A stretch of 64,000 nucleotides of DNA, taken from contig JAWZYV010013019.1 of the NCBI GenBank assembly GCA_038373885.1, forward strand, positions 1,984,001 to 2,048,000, read 5' to 3'. The number at the start of each line of letters is the position of its first letter. The stretch's first letter is position 1. A model generated the notes under the pieces. That model searched no databases. It was not told where the DNA came from and saw only the letters and a program-made list of their open reading frames with translations. Origin of the DNA: Cheiracanthium punctorium (taxonomy: Eukaryota; Arthropoda; Arachnida; Araneae; Cheiracanthiidae). Shown one piece after another: positions 23,088-34,490 of this stretch. The translations under genes were made by a program, and so were the position numbers.

Positions 23088-24208
23088 TGAAGAAAACAAA
23101 CCAATTACGACCTTCAAGAAATATGATTTATTGTGGTATGTCATCTTTGCGTAAGATTCATGTGACAATTTTATTTCGTTGTTCTGGAGACAGGTTTTTA
23201 GAAAGTGCTATTCATGATGTTTCTTTATATGCACATATTCACAAAAGATTTAATAAAATAATGTTGCTGCCGCTATTTTAACAGATAATTTTAGAAGGTC
23301 TGAGAGATTTTTCGTCCGCAGATGAAAATTGTCAAAAAAGCGGTAAAAATCTGGAAACATATACAAAAATAAAAAACTAATAGTACAGCAGTTACGTTTC
23401 GGGAAGTACAAGGAGTCCACTCTTCTTCCTCTCTGGAAATAACTAATAAACAAACCAATTTGTTTTGAAGAAAACAAACCAATTACGACCTTCAAGAAAT
23501 ATGATTTATTGTGGTATGTCATCTTTGCGTAAGATTCATGTGACAATTTTATTTCGTTGTTCTGGAGACAGGTTTTTAGAAAGTGCTATTCATGATGTTT
23601 CTTTATATGCACATATTCACAAAAGATTTAATAAAATAATGTTGCTGCCGCTATTTTAACAGATAATTTTAGAAGGTCTGAGAGATTTTTCGTCCGCAGA
23701 TGAAAATTGTCAAAAAAGCGGTAAAAATCTGGAAACATATACAAAAATAAAAAACTAATAGTACAGCAGTTACGTTTCGGGAAGTACAAGGAGTCCACTC
23801 TTCTTCCTCTCTGGAAATAACTAATAAACAAACCAATTTGTTTTGAAGAAAACAAACCAATTACGACCTTCAAGAAATATGATTTATTGTGGTATGTCAT
23901 CTTTGCGTAAGATTCATGTGACAATTTTATTTCGTTGTTCTGGAGACAGGTTTTTAGAAAGGGCTATTCAAGATGTTTCTTTATATGCACATATTCACAA
24001 AAGATTCAATAAAATAATGTTGCTGCCGCTATTTTAACAGATAATTTTAGAAGGTCTGAGAGATTTTTCGTCCGCAGGTGAAAATTGTCAAAAAAGCGGT
24101 AAAAATCTGGAAACATATACAAAAATAAAAAACTAATAGTACAGCAGTTACGTTTCGTGAAGTACAAGGAGTCCACTCTTCTTCCTCTCTGGAAATAACT
24201 AATAAACA
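23088..24208. repeat. 378-bp tandem repeat, three copies
   Basis: Units start at 23088, 23466 and 23844 (tgaagaaaacaaaccaatta). The third ends at about 24208 after aataaaca. Units 1 and 2 look identical; unit 3 differs at a few positions (for example gggctattcaaga for agtgctattcatga). The repeated 60-100-codon ORFs on both strands are a by-product of the repetition, not genes. The unit start comes from repeat family C (aaatatgatttattgtgg). The junctions carry aacaaaccaatt twice, a short homology that could have seeded the duplication. Confidence 0.95.
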
Positions 24209-25194
24209 CATGGGCAGAAAAATTAGCACTGACTTTTAAAAATAAGCTCAACGCTAATTTTAAAATAAGAACTCTTTCCAGACTTCCCTTTGTGCTATTG
24301 TATTGCACTTTATATATGTGTGTATGTTTTTTAACAAATTATTTTACTATTATTTTGAATTTAACACCAGTTTTATTTTTACTTGCTACGAATTTTATCT
24401 ATCTAGTAAAAATAAAACTTTGTTTACAATCAAATTAATTATCTTTGATTGTAATCAATTATCAAGTATTCAAAATATATAGTACAGTGTAAAATATGTA
24501 GTCAGTGTAGTACATTTCAGTTAATATCGGTGCGTAATGTCACAGCTATGTAACGATTCAGATTTGTACAGACACAAAGAAGCAAATAAGCAAGCATGTC
24601 TTATGCTTAAAATATACATATTAATGTGCACACAGTGCTTTGTGTAATGTAATGAAAAACACAATCAAATTTAGTGTGTAGTGTCCTTTGCGTGTGTAGT
24701 GTTTTTAAGGCAAACCTGCAGAGAGAGTATATTCCTATGATCCAAATCATTATCAAAATCCCTATGATCCCTATGATCAAAATCAAAACACAAATTTAAT
24801 TTAAAGATCGAATTTATTGAAAATAAAATTGGTCAACACTGTAAACTATATAGTTATAAAATTCTCTTTTTTGCACACTACTCTCTGAGTCTTGAAAAAT
24901 TGCATTCATATAAATGTATTAACTTAAAACTATAGTATTTGGGAAATCATTTTATTTAAATACTAACATAAAGTTAAATCCTGAAGAGAAAACAAAACAT
25001 TAAAATTTATTCGACAAAAAACAACAAAAAACGACAAAAAAATATCACTTAATTCCCCAACCTCCAAACAAAATATTAAAAAAAGAAACCTTACTTCGAA
25101 ATTACTTTCTACGAACCCAACAGCATACTAAAAAATCATTTTTAAAAATATTTAAATATCATATAACTTCCCGAAGCAGAAATAGACGAAATTT
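24209..25194. other. No gene seen
   Basis: AT-rich non-coding sequence. A tiny minisatellite (tatgatccctatgatc type) lies at 24733-24785. Confidence 0.4.
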
Positions 25195-25480
25195 CCGGCA
25201 TCTGCTGATTCCCAAACGGCAACATGCAGCGAGGAGAATTACTCTTTTAGCTCACCGAAAAATATTCGAATTTTACTTGATCCTATGAAAATGGCATCGG
25301 CTTGATAAATGCACTTTTCCATCTCCTGGTATTCGTGCAAAACCTATACATATAATAAAACTATTTACGACCTTTATAGGAATATGAGTTATTGCCGTTC
25401 GTGTTTTTTTTCCCTTCAAAATGTAAAACTTTGCATGAATTTTCTCTTATTAACTTTAACCAGCGAAGGTTTAGAAAAGT
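25195..25480 (+). repeat. Interspersed repeat family C, copy 3
   Basis: Shares aacggcaacatgc, aaaaatattcgaatttt, gatcctatgaaaatggcat, cggcttgataaatgc and tttacgacctttatagg with the other copies. Confidence 0.65.
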
Positions 25481-25485
25481 ATTAA

Positions 25486-25680
25486 CCCTTTGAAGCGCAA
25501 GCACACTTTCATATCAATATAAAAGACCAACTGGATAGACTGCCCAACACTGAAAAAGTGCTATCGATCTATTTAACTTCCAACGACATGGTGGTCGATC
25601 GAATAGCCCATCTGCTACCACAGAGCTAAAGAAGTTTTCTGGAACAGCTGGCTGTAAGCACAGCCGACGGCGATGTTTTT
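25486..25680 (+). mobile_element. Diverged piggyBac-type MITE, copy H (partial)
   Basis: Begins TTAA then CCCTTTGAAGCGCAAGC. Diverged internal blocks follow: caactggatagactgcccaa, gaccatcttg-like pieces and cagctggctgtaagcacagcc. No clear right end is visible. This is an older relative of the copies at 27283, 46120 and elsewhere. Confidence 0.55.
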
Positions 25681-27278
25681 GGTACACTGTTATAAATACA
25701 AGTTCAACGTTTCATCCAATAACCGGTGAAATCAGAGAGTTACAAGCAATGTCACATACGTTGAACCGTATTTATGTTTCACCCGAAAATGTCTCAATTA
25801 AGCCAAGTACCGGTTGAACCCAGATTTCGGTTCAACTGTGAAAAACAGAGTTTTCCGGTGAACTAACGTGGCCTCCGTTAGCTCGCGTTAGGAGGTTAGC
25901 GGCGATTAAAAAAAATAAGAAAAAACTTCCTCATGAATTCTTTCAAAAATGGAAGAAAGAACCTTTAAAAAATATAGGCAGTGTTAAGGAGCTACCACAT
26001 TTGACATCGAATAAGCACGCTTCACAGCAATGGCTATCTGTATTCATTTAAAAGAGAACAGAAACTGATTATAGCTCATAACTCATCAATATTTTTGAGT
26101 TACTATTGCTTTTCTAAAATACACGAGTAAAATACCAGAGCTCAATATTCTATTTTCAGCAAGAAAATTTTTATTGCAAATTGAGATAAAACAATGCTGT
26201 GTAAAATTTGTTTTTGCTAAACTGACTGTACGACTATGCGAAACAAACTGTGCATGTGATTACGTAATGCGTAAATGAAGACATAACATTTTGCGTTAAC
26301 TGACAGAAAATTCTCCATTCATCAGTCAGTGCCTATAAATTTAAGGGCTTTGATAATTTTAAGGATCAGTAAAATTGACTACATGTTATTCAACTATTTA
26401 AAGTCGAGGCGGGGAAAATGCCGCAAGCAGTTTTTGCTATTAACTCGTTATAATAGCAAACTTCTCCGATCTCACTCTTACTAAATTAAATCTTAAGAAA
26501 TTGGGAAAAAAAAAACTTGTGAAATAATGAAAAAAGAAATATGTGCCAGTATCTACTGAGTCCCCCTTCTTACACAACATAAAGCTTGATCTTCAAATAT
26601 AGCTTAATCGCATTTTTATTATTTTTCAACGAAATTGAAAAGGGTTTATGATTTCGGTTTATATCTGTCTGTCCGTCAGTCGTGTTCGAACTGTCGTAAA
26701 TGTTATAGTGCATCGACTGCTATGAAATGTATTTATGTTAATTATGTGTGTCATGTCATGTACTCTGATTCTTTTGCATAGGAAAACTTGAGAATATCAA
26801 TATACTGGCGAACTACGTGCAGTAGTTGTCTAAAGTACGTTTATAAGACGTTCGTCTTCTTCAACCAAAAGAAAATTAGTACATATAATTGAGGTTTCTA
26901 ATTAACGCTTTACGTTGAAAATGGTGTATTTAGTATTTATATCTATTTTACAAAGGTAAACAAAATACCTTAATAGATCAGCCGTAAGAAGAATGATTAA
27001 AATTAATTACTTTAGGGCCTTATTGGCTAGAAACTCATTGTTCCTTTCGTCGCAAAGACTTGTCGGCAGTTTCTATTTCTGTGCCCGTCGTTGCGTCCGT
27101 GCATGATTCGTTGTGGCCCAGAGGTGCTCTCGCAAAAGTCTAGGACACAATTAATTCCAATACCCATACTGAAAAGCAACAATGGGCACAGAAAAGGAAC
27201 CTTTGACATCACGTTTGTGTAATGGGGGTAAGAAACAGGGTAACTGCTCTTTGCGTAGTAGTGTACGCTCAAGTTATG
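25681..27278. other. No gene seen
   Basis: Mostly AT-rich. A more balanced segment at 27030-27230 carries weak ORFs on both strands, none recognisable. Confidence 0.4.
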
Positions 27279-27282
27279 TTAA

Positions 27283-27786
27283 CCCTTTGAGGCGCAACCT
27301 TTTCCCAATGCTGAAAAAAGGGCAGCCGTTGCCAACGCTCGACTTAACTACCAGCAAGATGGCGGGCGATCGAAACGTTCATCGCGTGCCACAGATCTAG
27401 AGACCTTTTTTGACGACATCTGGCTGTGCGGCACAGCGAGCTGCGTCAAAAAAGGGTCTCTAGATCTGTGGCACGCAATGAACGTTTCGATGGTCCGCCA
27501 TCTTGCTGGTAGTTAAGTCGAGCGATGGCAACGGCTGCCCTTTTTTCAGCCTTGGGCAATCTATCCAGCTATTCTCGCATTCTTCCATTTTTCAGCAGAT
27601 GTCAGTGCTGTTAAAGGAATCGTGACATTTTTTTACGGGAAATGACGTGCTAAAAGTAAAGGATTCTCGTGGAGCTGTGTCACCCGCAACTATTTTTATA
27701 GAAATCAAATCTATTCTTCGTGACTGGCAACAGTCAAAACGTCAGAGTTTGGTGTTCCCAGAACTGGAACACTGCGCGTTAAAGGG
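27283..27786 (+). mobile_element. piggyBac-type hairpin MITE, copy B (full length)
   Basis: 504 bp with exact TTAA on both sides (27279-27282 and 27787-27790). Ends are CCCTTTGAGGCGCA and, inverted, CCCTTTAACGCGCA. The left ~250 bp is a long inverted repeat: an arm from about 27305 (aaaaaagggcagccgttgcc ... tctagagacc) folds onto 27450-27556 around a loop near ctggctgtgc. The right part (cagcagatgtcagtgctg ... gttcccagaactgg) is single-copy. Non-coding. Full-length copies here and at 46867 help define the family. Confidence 0.92.
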
Positions 27787-27939
27787 TTAATATTGAAAAG
27801 AGCTTTGTGATTATGAAAAGTGGTTGTTTTAGAAGCAAAAAACTATTTTTCACTATTCTGTCATTCCTATCCAAGAAAATGCGAAATTATGAACTTCCGT
27901 AGATTCCCAAGTTCCACAACGAATAGTTCTTGAATTCTT

Positions 27940-28200
27940 TTTTAGGTTTCTCGAGAAAAAGTTCGAATTCACTGATCCTACGAAAATGACATCCGCTTGA
28001 CAAATGCGCCATTTTCTCTCTCCTTGGACCCCCCACAAAACAGATATAAAATTTACGAACGCTAAGAAATATGATTTATTGAGATTTTTTTTTATTTTCT
28101 CTCCTTCAACTCTTCCGTGAGATTTTTCCCTTTTAACGAAAATTCTGGAAAATATGCAGTGTAATACGACTTTCCCTAGCATATTTCTTTTGGGATCGTA
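27940..28200 (+). repeat. Interspersed repeat family C, copy 4
   Basis: Contains gttcgaattcactgatccta, cgaaaatgacatccgcttga, acaaatgcgccattttc, caaaacagatataaaattta and gaaatatgatttattgag. Confidence 0.65.
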
Positions 28201-28783
28201 AATATTTTTTACACACATGATAAGGTATTTGGGACGATTGAGTTAAGGTCTATCTGTTATTCAGTCGTTTTTGTTGTGTGTGTGTGAGGGTACGTTTGAA
28301 AGCACGTCTGGATTATGTGTGAGGACAGTTCAAACTGTAAAATATACCATTCCTATAAGATCTATATATAATTTAAACGTACATTTCCTTCGATGCATTG
28401 AAAAAAAGAAAGAAACTAACCAAACGTTTTGTGGATATTAATTGAAAGTAATTCTTTTTTTATTTGTCATGTATACACGTAATTAGAGTTACCTACTTAT
28501 ATGATTGCAAAAATTATTTAACACTTTCCATGTCCAGGGACTTTATGAATATCTCAAAAATAAATTTATTAAGCATATTTAAATGATTTAATTCAGTGCA
28601 TCGGCAGGCTAATGAAAACTCTTTCGACGGAGCCATGGACTCAAACAAGAAGGGGGAGCATAGTAGGCTTTCCCCGCCTCCCCCCCCCTAAATTTTATCA
28701 TTATTGCCTTATGATATTGCGAGACCAAGCAAAATCCTAACTGAAATAGCTAGAAGTTTCAGAAGCTTTCTCCAGAAGCTTCT
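28201..28783. other. No gene seen
   Basis: AT-rich non-coding sequence with a C-run near 28680. Confidence 0.4.
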
Positions 28784-29420
28784 TTAGACCACTAGTGGCC
28801 GAGCGCCTAGCGCTCTTAACTGGGAGACGGAAGGTTTGCCTGGCTTAAACCTAGATGACGTCCGCCAACCTAGCCGTTCGGAGATTTCCGTGGTTTTCTC
28901 CGAAATTTTGCTTAAATACGGGTTAGGACTCCTAAGAAAGCACACCCCCCACGCGGAAGGCAACCACCCCTCGGCCTGTTGTTTTTGTTGTTGATGCCCC
29001 CTGACAACCGCAAACAGCGGTGTTAGATCCCCCCCCCCGTAAGGGAAGCGATGGGCAGAGGGTGTGCGCCTTCCATTTTGAGGGCCCCAGTGGGAGGAAG
29101 CGATTTAGCCCGCGGTCTCCTAATTTTAGGGGAGGGGCCAATCCCCTGAAATCGGCACCCCCAGAGATATTGTTTAACAACTTGGAGGTCATTGGAGCCA
29201 AGGCAGATTTTACGTGCACCAGCTCCCATTAGTGTACACGGTCCCATAGTAGTCGAGCCGAGAGGAAGTATACCCTGCCAAGCACTGGCCAAGCCGGATG
29301 CTGCTTCACTTGCCGTGTTCTAATGGGAACGGAGTTTAGCGCCCAGACCACTGAAGGACACCCTTCGGCCTAGATCCCTCGAGTAGATAATCGGTCGTAA
29401 TCCCTCAAATCAAATCTTAA
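28784..29420 (+). mobile_element. tRNA-derived SINE, family 2, with an internal insert
   Basis: The head is gaccactagtggccgagcgc (A-box-like), then actgggagacggaagg and a decayed B-box. The body runs through gttttctccgaaa and gggttaggactcctaaga, and the tail is ctcgagtagataatcgg near 29374. Between about 28950 and 29370 lies extra GC-rich sequence absent from the copies at 9690 and 35906. It holds gggccccagtgggaggaagc and gcaccagctcccattagtg. It may be a second SINE-like element or a longer family variant. ORFs of 70-95 codons in it are not supported. Confidence 0.65.
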
Positions 29421-29836
29421 GAAATCTGTAACGAGTGATTCATAAAATAATCCAAATATTTAATCTATAGATTCCATTGATGATGTTACAATTGTACATG
29501 GTTTCTATTTGAATCCTACTTTCATTCATTGAATGCTTGTAATGAAGCCTAAGTTGCTCGAGAGTTATCTCCTGAGAAGGGATGCCTTTGGCAAAGGACA
29601 TTTCTAGCGGTTCCAATTCGCAATCACCAGTTATTGAAAGAAACAAAAATCATTAAACATCATGCTGTAAGAAATATAAACGAATTTCTGTTGTAAGACA
29701 TTTTCGAGTTTTCTTTAATTTAGAGAATGGAGCATTTTCAAATCAAAAAGAAAATACATAGTACTTTGAAGATGTCATTAAAGCGTTTAAAAAAAATTAA
29801 CAACAAGAATTGAGAACAGAAACTTGGACAAAGAAG
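29421..29836. other. No gene seen; tRNA 3' flank duplicated
   Basis: Non-coding. The portion 29690-29836 resembles 31130-31264 (catagtactttgaag versus cactgtactttgaag), the sequence downstream of the tRNA gene. Confidence 0.5.
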
Positions 29837-29907
29837 TTGGCAGTGGGACTCAGCCCACGGCCACGCCAACAACCTGAACACAGCGACCTCGACCACTCGG
29901 CCATCCT
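29837..29907 (-). pseudogene. Decayed tRNA-Leu(CAG)
   Basis: Minus strand: aggatggccgagtggtc (A box kept), tgttcaggttg (CAG anticodon context kept), and gtgggctgagtcccac, where the T-arm stem still pairs but the B-box ttcga is changed. The acceptor stem no longer pairs. Its 3' flank is related to that of the intact gene at 31265-31348, so it arose by local duplication. Confidence 0.75.
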
Positions 29908-29928
29908 ACAAACAATAATAGTCCTTAA

Positions 29929-30305
29929 CCATTTGTTCCGCTCTGGGAACACCAAACTCTGACGTTTTGACTGTTGCCAGTCACGAAGAATAGATTTGAT
30001 TTCTATAAAAATACTTGCGGGTGACATAGCTCCACGAGAATCCTTTACTTTTTAGTACGTCGTTTCCCGTCAAAAAATAGTCACGATTATTTTTTAACAG
30101 CACTGACATCTGCCGAAAAATGGAAGAATGCGAGAACAGCTGGATAGATTGCCCAATGCTGAAAAAAAGGCGCACAGCCAGCTGTCGTCAAAAAAGGGTC
30201 TCTAGATCTGTGGCCGCGATGAACGTTTCGATCGTCCGCCATCTTGCTGGTAGTTAAGTCGGCTGCCCTTTTTTCAGCATTGGGAAAGGGTTGCGCCTCA
30301 AAGTG
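29929..30305 (-). mobile_element. piggyBac-type hairpin MITE, copy C
   Basis: 377 bp, reversed relative to copy B, with TTAA at 29925-29928 and 30306-30309. The first bases are damaged (ccatttgttccg in place of CCCTTTAACGCG) and the right end reads ctcaaagtg. It lies about 20 bp upstream of the decayed tRNA. One hairpin arm is mostly deleted. Confidence 0.85.
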
Positions 30306-30491
30306 TTAACTCGAAATTTTTCCTCTTCTCACACACAAACCGATTTTAGCAGTGTTGCATCTACTCTGCATTGTTGGTTTAGATTTCTTCATGAAAATTT
30401 GAGACTAATCTTTTTTCACTTCACTGTTCTGTGAAATAATGAAAATACGTCCAATGCTATTACATGGGAAAGTTTTTGAATAGTCATTATT

Positions 30492-30868
30492 CTACTAGTA
30501 TATAGTTACGCTGATCCGTGACTCACTTACTCTCTATCAATTCCGGTTCAAACACTCCAAGATAAAATTTTTACCACAATTTCTCCGAAAAGATTAAAAA
30601 GTTAAGCACAATAAATGTAATAAAATCTATATCGTTCGTACGATCGGCTTGAAATTTTTCATAATTATGTATAAAAAATAAAAAATAATGATATGCGCTA
30701 CTTTAAAAATCCCATATCCTAATTTTCAGGAGATTTTTCGCTATTTTCAGCTCTATTTTATTTCCGATAATTTAAAAAAAAAATATTAATCATTTGCCTG
30801 ACAAAATTAGCTAGTGATAATGACGTCATGCTGAAGTCACGGTTATCAGGCTTAAGAGAAAATTGCGT
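30492..30868 (+). repeat. Repeat family D, copy 2
   Basis: Runs from ctactagtatatagttacgc through actcactt, aattccggttcaaac, gatcggcttgaaatttttca and taatgacgtcatgctgaag to cacggttatcaggctt. The inverted counterpart is 44258-44662. The start (tactatatagttacg form) looks like a Helitron 5' end, but no matching 3' end was found. Confidence 0.75.
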
Positions 30869-30869
30869 C

Positions 30870-31013
30870 TCAATTTGTTTAAAATAGTTTTTCTAGATTA
30901 GCCAGTTTAACTTCATTCGCAAATAAAATAATTTTTCTGCATGAAACTTGAAGATTGTTCCCAGCGAAACGAAAAATTTTTACTGGCCTTAAAGTTTTTT
31001 CTCAGAGTGTAAC
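30870..31013 (-). mobile_element. Tc3-like element, solitary right end
   Basis: The end, reverse-complemented, reads CTGAGAAAAAACTTTAAGGC followed by cagtaaaaattttt. It resembles the right end of the Tc3-like fossil at 11504-13100. No transposase or left end was found nearby. Confidence 0.5.
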
Positions 31014-31264
31014 ATGGTATACACAATCTTCACCAGTCTCTTATTGATTCACAGACTGATTGAGATAAAATACCTGAGGATTTACATGTCATATAGGAAG
31101 TATAAAAGAATTATTTGTCCGTAAAGAATTTTAAGTTTTTTTCGTAATTTTAAGTATTACATCATTTTTAATTGAGAAGGAAGAATCAAACACTGTACTT
31201 TGAAGTTTCCATAAAAAGTTAAATACATTAAACTTTAAAAGTCAGAGCACAAAACGAACCACAG

Positions 31265-31348
31265 TGTCAAAAGTGGGATTCGAACCCACGCCCACATGAG
31301 TGGACTGCGACCTGAACGCAACGCCTTTGACCACTCGGCCATCCTGGC
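31265..31348 (-). tRNA. tRNA-Leu (CAG)
   Basis: 84 nt on the minus strand, normal for a long-variable-arm tRNA-Leu. A box ggccgagtgg. Anticodon arm tgcgttCAGgtcgca reads leucine codon CUG. The variable arm CCAC-tcat-GTGG pairs perfectly. The T arm GTGGG-ttcgaat-CCCAC is perfect and contains the B box. The acceptor stem GCCAGGA/TTTTGAC pairs with two G-T wobbles and one C-A mismatch, the only weakness. A T-run (31251-31254, as aaaa on this strand) lies 10-15 nt downstream and could terminate RNA polymerase III. The mismatch leaves some doubt about function. Confidence 0.85.
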
Positions 31349-31809
31349 GGTAAGGCTGAGATTAATAAATATTTAATAAGTGATCGATATAATAATAGAT
31401 TTGGACAAATTCTATCCTCTGGCGTTATTAACAAAATGCGTAATCCAATAAAAACTTCTAAAAAGCATTAGAATTTTATTTATTTTTTTAAATTTTTTTT
31501 TTTTCATTACATTGATGAAATGGTAGGAGGTGAGCCCCCATTGTTATGAAACTTGGCTAAGAAATTATATGCACACTTCAATACTTCTTCGAAAGTGATT
31601 ATAAACAGATGCATGAAGACTACGTTTCCGAGCCAACATTGATAGGTGATTGTGAACAGTCTTAGTGTAACCTGCTCCTCCTATAAGTTCGTTCCTCTAA
31701 TTTTAAAACGCACGGTATGTATAAACAGTAGGAACAGACAGGAACCAAAAACTTACCTATATTTAAGCAAAACATATATACTGATAAATATTTCAAATAG
31801 ATATGGATA
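31349..31809. other. No gene seen
   Basis: AT-rich non-coding sequence on the 5' side of the tRNA gene. Confidence 0.4.
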
Positions 31810-32122
31810 ATAACACATACGGACTTTATTCATCTAAATAAGATGAAGATAAATAAATTCAAACTAAAAAAACTACATGTGAATACAGCTAAATTAAAAC
31901 AAAAACTTTGTTTACGCGCTTTAAATTAAAACTTTAAATTAAGACAAAAACTTTAATATACGCACACGGTTAATACGTGGGTAATACACGGTGTCTTAAT
32001 TTAAATTTAAAGCGCTTAAATAAAGTTTTTGTCTTAATTTAGCTGCATTCATATGAAGTTTTTTTTAGTTTGAATTTATTTATCTTCATCTTATTTAGAT
32101 GAATGAAGTCCGTATGTGTTAT
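31810..32122. mobile_element. Fold-back element, ~130-bp arms
   Basis: 313 bp. ATAACACATACGGACTT at the left is inverted at the right (agtccgtatgtgttat). The arms continue through catctaaataagatgaag, caaactaaaaaaact and the aagcgctttaaa block toward a short centre near 31950-31990. The arms are about 90% identical. No clear target duplication was found. Confidence 0.85.
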
Positions 32123-32263
32123 AAAAATTTTTAAAAATGTAGCAGATGTAATGAGATACATGAAAGTAAATGTCTTGTAGTACATGTCTTATTATAATTC
32201 ATTATGGTGTAAGTTACGATAATGATTTTGACTAGCAAATCTCTAGTTAAAATTCATTTATAA

Positions 32264-32876
32264 TATAATGTATCTCGCAAACATTAAATCATTTAAGATG
32301 GATATTAAGTCTAAGAACAATCATCAAAACAAATATGAATACAAAATACCCCTTCAGTCTCAAAACTGCCAACTGCATTTGAACAAACTGGAAGGTAAAC
32401 GATATGAGCTGCAGTTATTTATTTTATGTCGTTAGCATAGTAGCAAGATGAGAAAAAAAAAAAAAAAAAAACTCTTATCTTAAAACATCTGGCGCATCAA
32501 AAGCACCATAAATATGGATGCCTTTATTAGTGCGGACTTCTTTAGAATTCGGAAATTCTAAACAAGGCTTCAGCATGCATTTGTAATGTTACATATTCGG
32601 CATATATGCGAACCAACAAAAGCAGTTAGGTCTTGAAGTAAGAAATAACTCTGCTAAATAAAAGAGAATTATTCCACTTCGTGAGACATTCAACACTTAT
32701 TACTGAAAATTTTTGTGACACTGCGAATTGATTCGTGACTCTGAAGCGTCTTATCTATCAAAAGTCTGCGATTTAAATTAATGGATACTGTGATGCAAAA
32801 AAGAATAATCATTGTTCTCTTAAATAACATAGTTTTCAAATATAAATGGTTATTCAGAACGCAGATGAAAGAAAGA
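32264..32876 (+). repeat. Duplicated 0.6-kb block, copy 1
   Basis: Collinear with 33875-34490, roughly three quarters identical by eye. Shared landmarks: caaacattaaatcat, atcatcaaaacaaa, tacaaaatacccc, ccataaatatggatgccttt, cttcagcatgc, gaattattcca, tatctatca. No coding potential in either copy. Confidence 0.8.
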
Positions 32877-33874
32877 GTTTTAAGGAATTTCATAATATAC
32901 ATTTAGGTGAGTATAAAATACGCCAATACAAATGTGTGTGCTACTATTCAATTCAAATAAGAATCTGATCTTGGGCATAATAACACCGTAAGCCTAACAA
33001 GGTCGATGTTCCAAGCCCACGAAAGGTAAAATGTAAAATATAGAATCATTCATAAACATAACATAGCACAAGTATAAATTTAAATAAATATATAATAATT
33101 TTTTCAAATAAATTCATCCGAATAACCAAGCACAAGATGTATAAATAATGTAATGAAACCCACAGAGTAATTGCCTTGATAAACCACACAACGTTCGAGA
33201 TATTTTTGTGTTTCACAACATTACTCTGGGATAATGACATTGCCTTCAGCTTGTTGATAACGGCCCTTTTACTGTTTTCTGGTTTTCCAAAATGACACTC
33301 TTTGCGGGGGGGTAGAAAAATAAATTATCTTGGACTGAAGGGGGTTTTCAAAAACTTATTAATTAAAAATGGAGTTCAATCATGGCTGAAAACTTATGAA
33401 TGCTGTATGTGTGATTCGAATTTGCAAATTTCTCCAATATCTCTTTTCTACAATCATTCTGACTCTCAAATGACTATCAGAACGCACATGTTCCCGGATT
33501 CTGGTTATGAAATCATTTGTTTTTTACAGTAACGAGCATTCTGCTGGAGATTCGTGTTCTGTCGGTTCCTGACCATCTGAAAGTGCTTTAAAGCAGCCTG
33601 AAAAAATTTCTGTCTCACAGTGCTCAAGTCTGAAGAAAAATAAGATTGAACAGCATTTACTTTCAAAATGTACTAATAAAAACGCATTTTTATTTACACA
33701 TAAAAATTTGTTTTTTTAATATAAATTGAGGCATGAGTTAGAATTTATACTACCATTCAAAAACTGCTCTGGTAAATTAATAGGAAATCAGAATTTGGAA
33801 GATTTCGAAAAAAAAAAAAGGCACATCCAGCACAAAATCACTCAATTTAAATGTCAAGCTCAAGTTTTAATATA
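32877..33874. other. Spacer between duplicated blocks; no gene
   Basis: Non-coding. ORFs of 64-76 codons here have no recognisable domain. Confidence 0.4.
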
Positions 33875-34490
33875 AAAGTATCTCTCAAACATTAAATCAT
33901 CTCCAAGAAAGATATTAAGTCCAACAACAAGAATCATCAAAACAAACTTGGATACAAAATACCCCACGTTCACTTTCTTTCTTCGAAATTGCTAGTTGCA
34001 TTTGAGCGAACTGGAATGTAAACGAGACAGTCCGCAGTTACTTATTTTATGCCTTTAATCTAAAGGCAAGATGAGAGGAAAAACTCTCTTACCTTAAAAC
34101 ATCTGGTGCATCAGCTACGCCATAAATATGGATGCCTTTATTAGTACTTACGGACTTACTTTAAAATTCGGGATTTCAAAACGAGACTTCAGCATGCGCT
34201 GTAGTATTTTTACATATTTCGCATCTGCGATCCCAGCAAAAGCAGTTTCGCTCTTGGAGTTAAGAAATAGCACTGTCAAATAAAACGGAATTATTCCAGT
34301 TTAGTATTTAAGAAGTTTCCTTGAGTTTTCTAAAGTAATCATTATTCTGAAGGAAGCTTCATATCTATCAACAGCTTGATAACTTAAGTAAATGGATTCC
34401 GTTGTGCAAAGAAAAGTAATTTTTGCTCTCTTAAATTGTAGAATTTTGTTTGTAAATTGAAATAGTTATTCAGACAGATAAAGAAAAATA
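33875..34490 (+). repeat. Duplicated 0.6-kb block, copy 2
   Basis: See copy 1 at 32264-32876. The copies are in direct orientation, about 1.6 kb apart, start to start. The poly-A run near 32456-32470 in copy 1 is absent here. Confidence 0.8.

Noticed and set aside
23054..24308. Repeated ORFs of 60-100 codons on both strands
   Set aside because: They recur only because the 378-bp unit is tandemly repeated. Overlapping frames on both strands and no domain argue against genes.
28932..29292. ORFs of 70-95 codons on both strands in GC-rich sequence
   Set aside because: They arise from high GC with few stops inside SINE-related sequence; no domain is seen.
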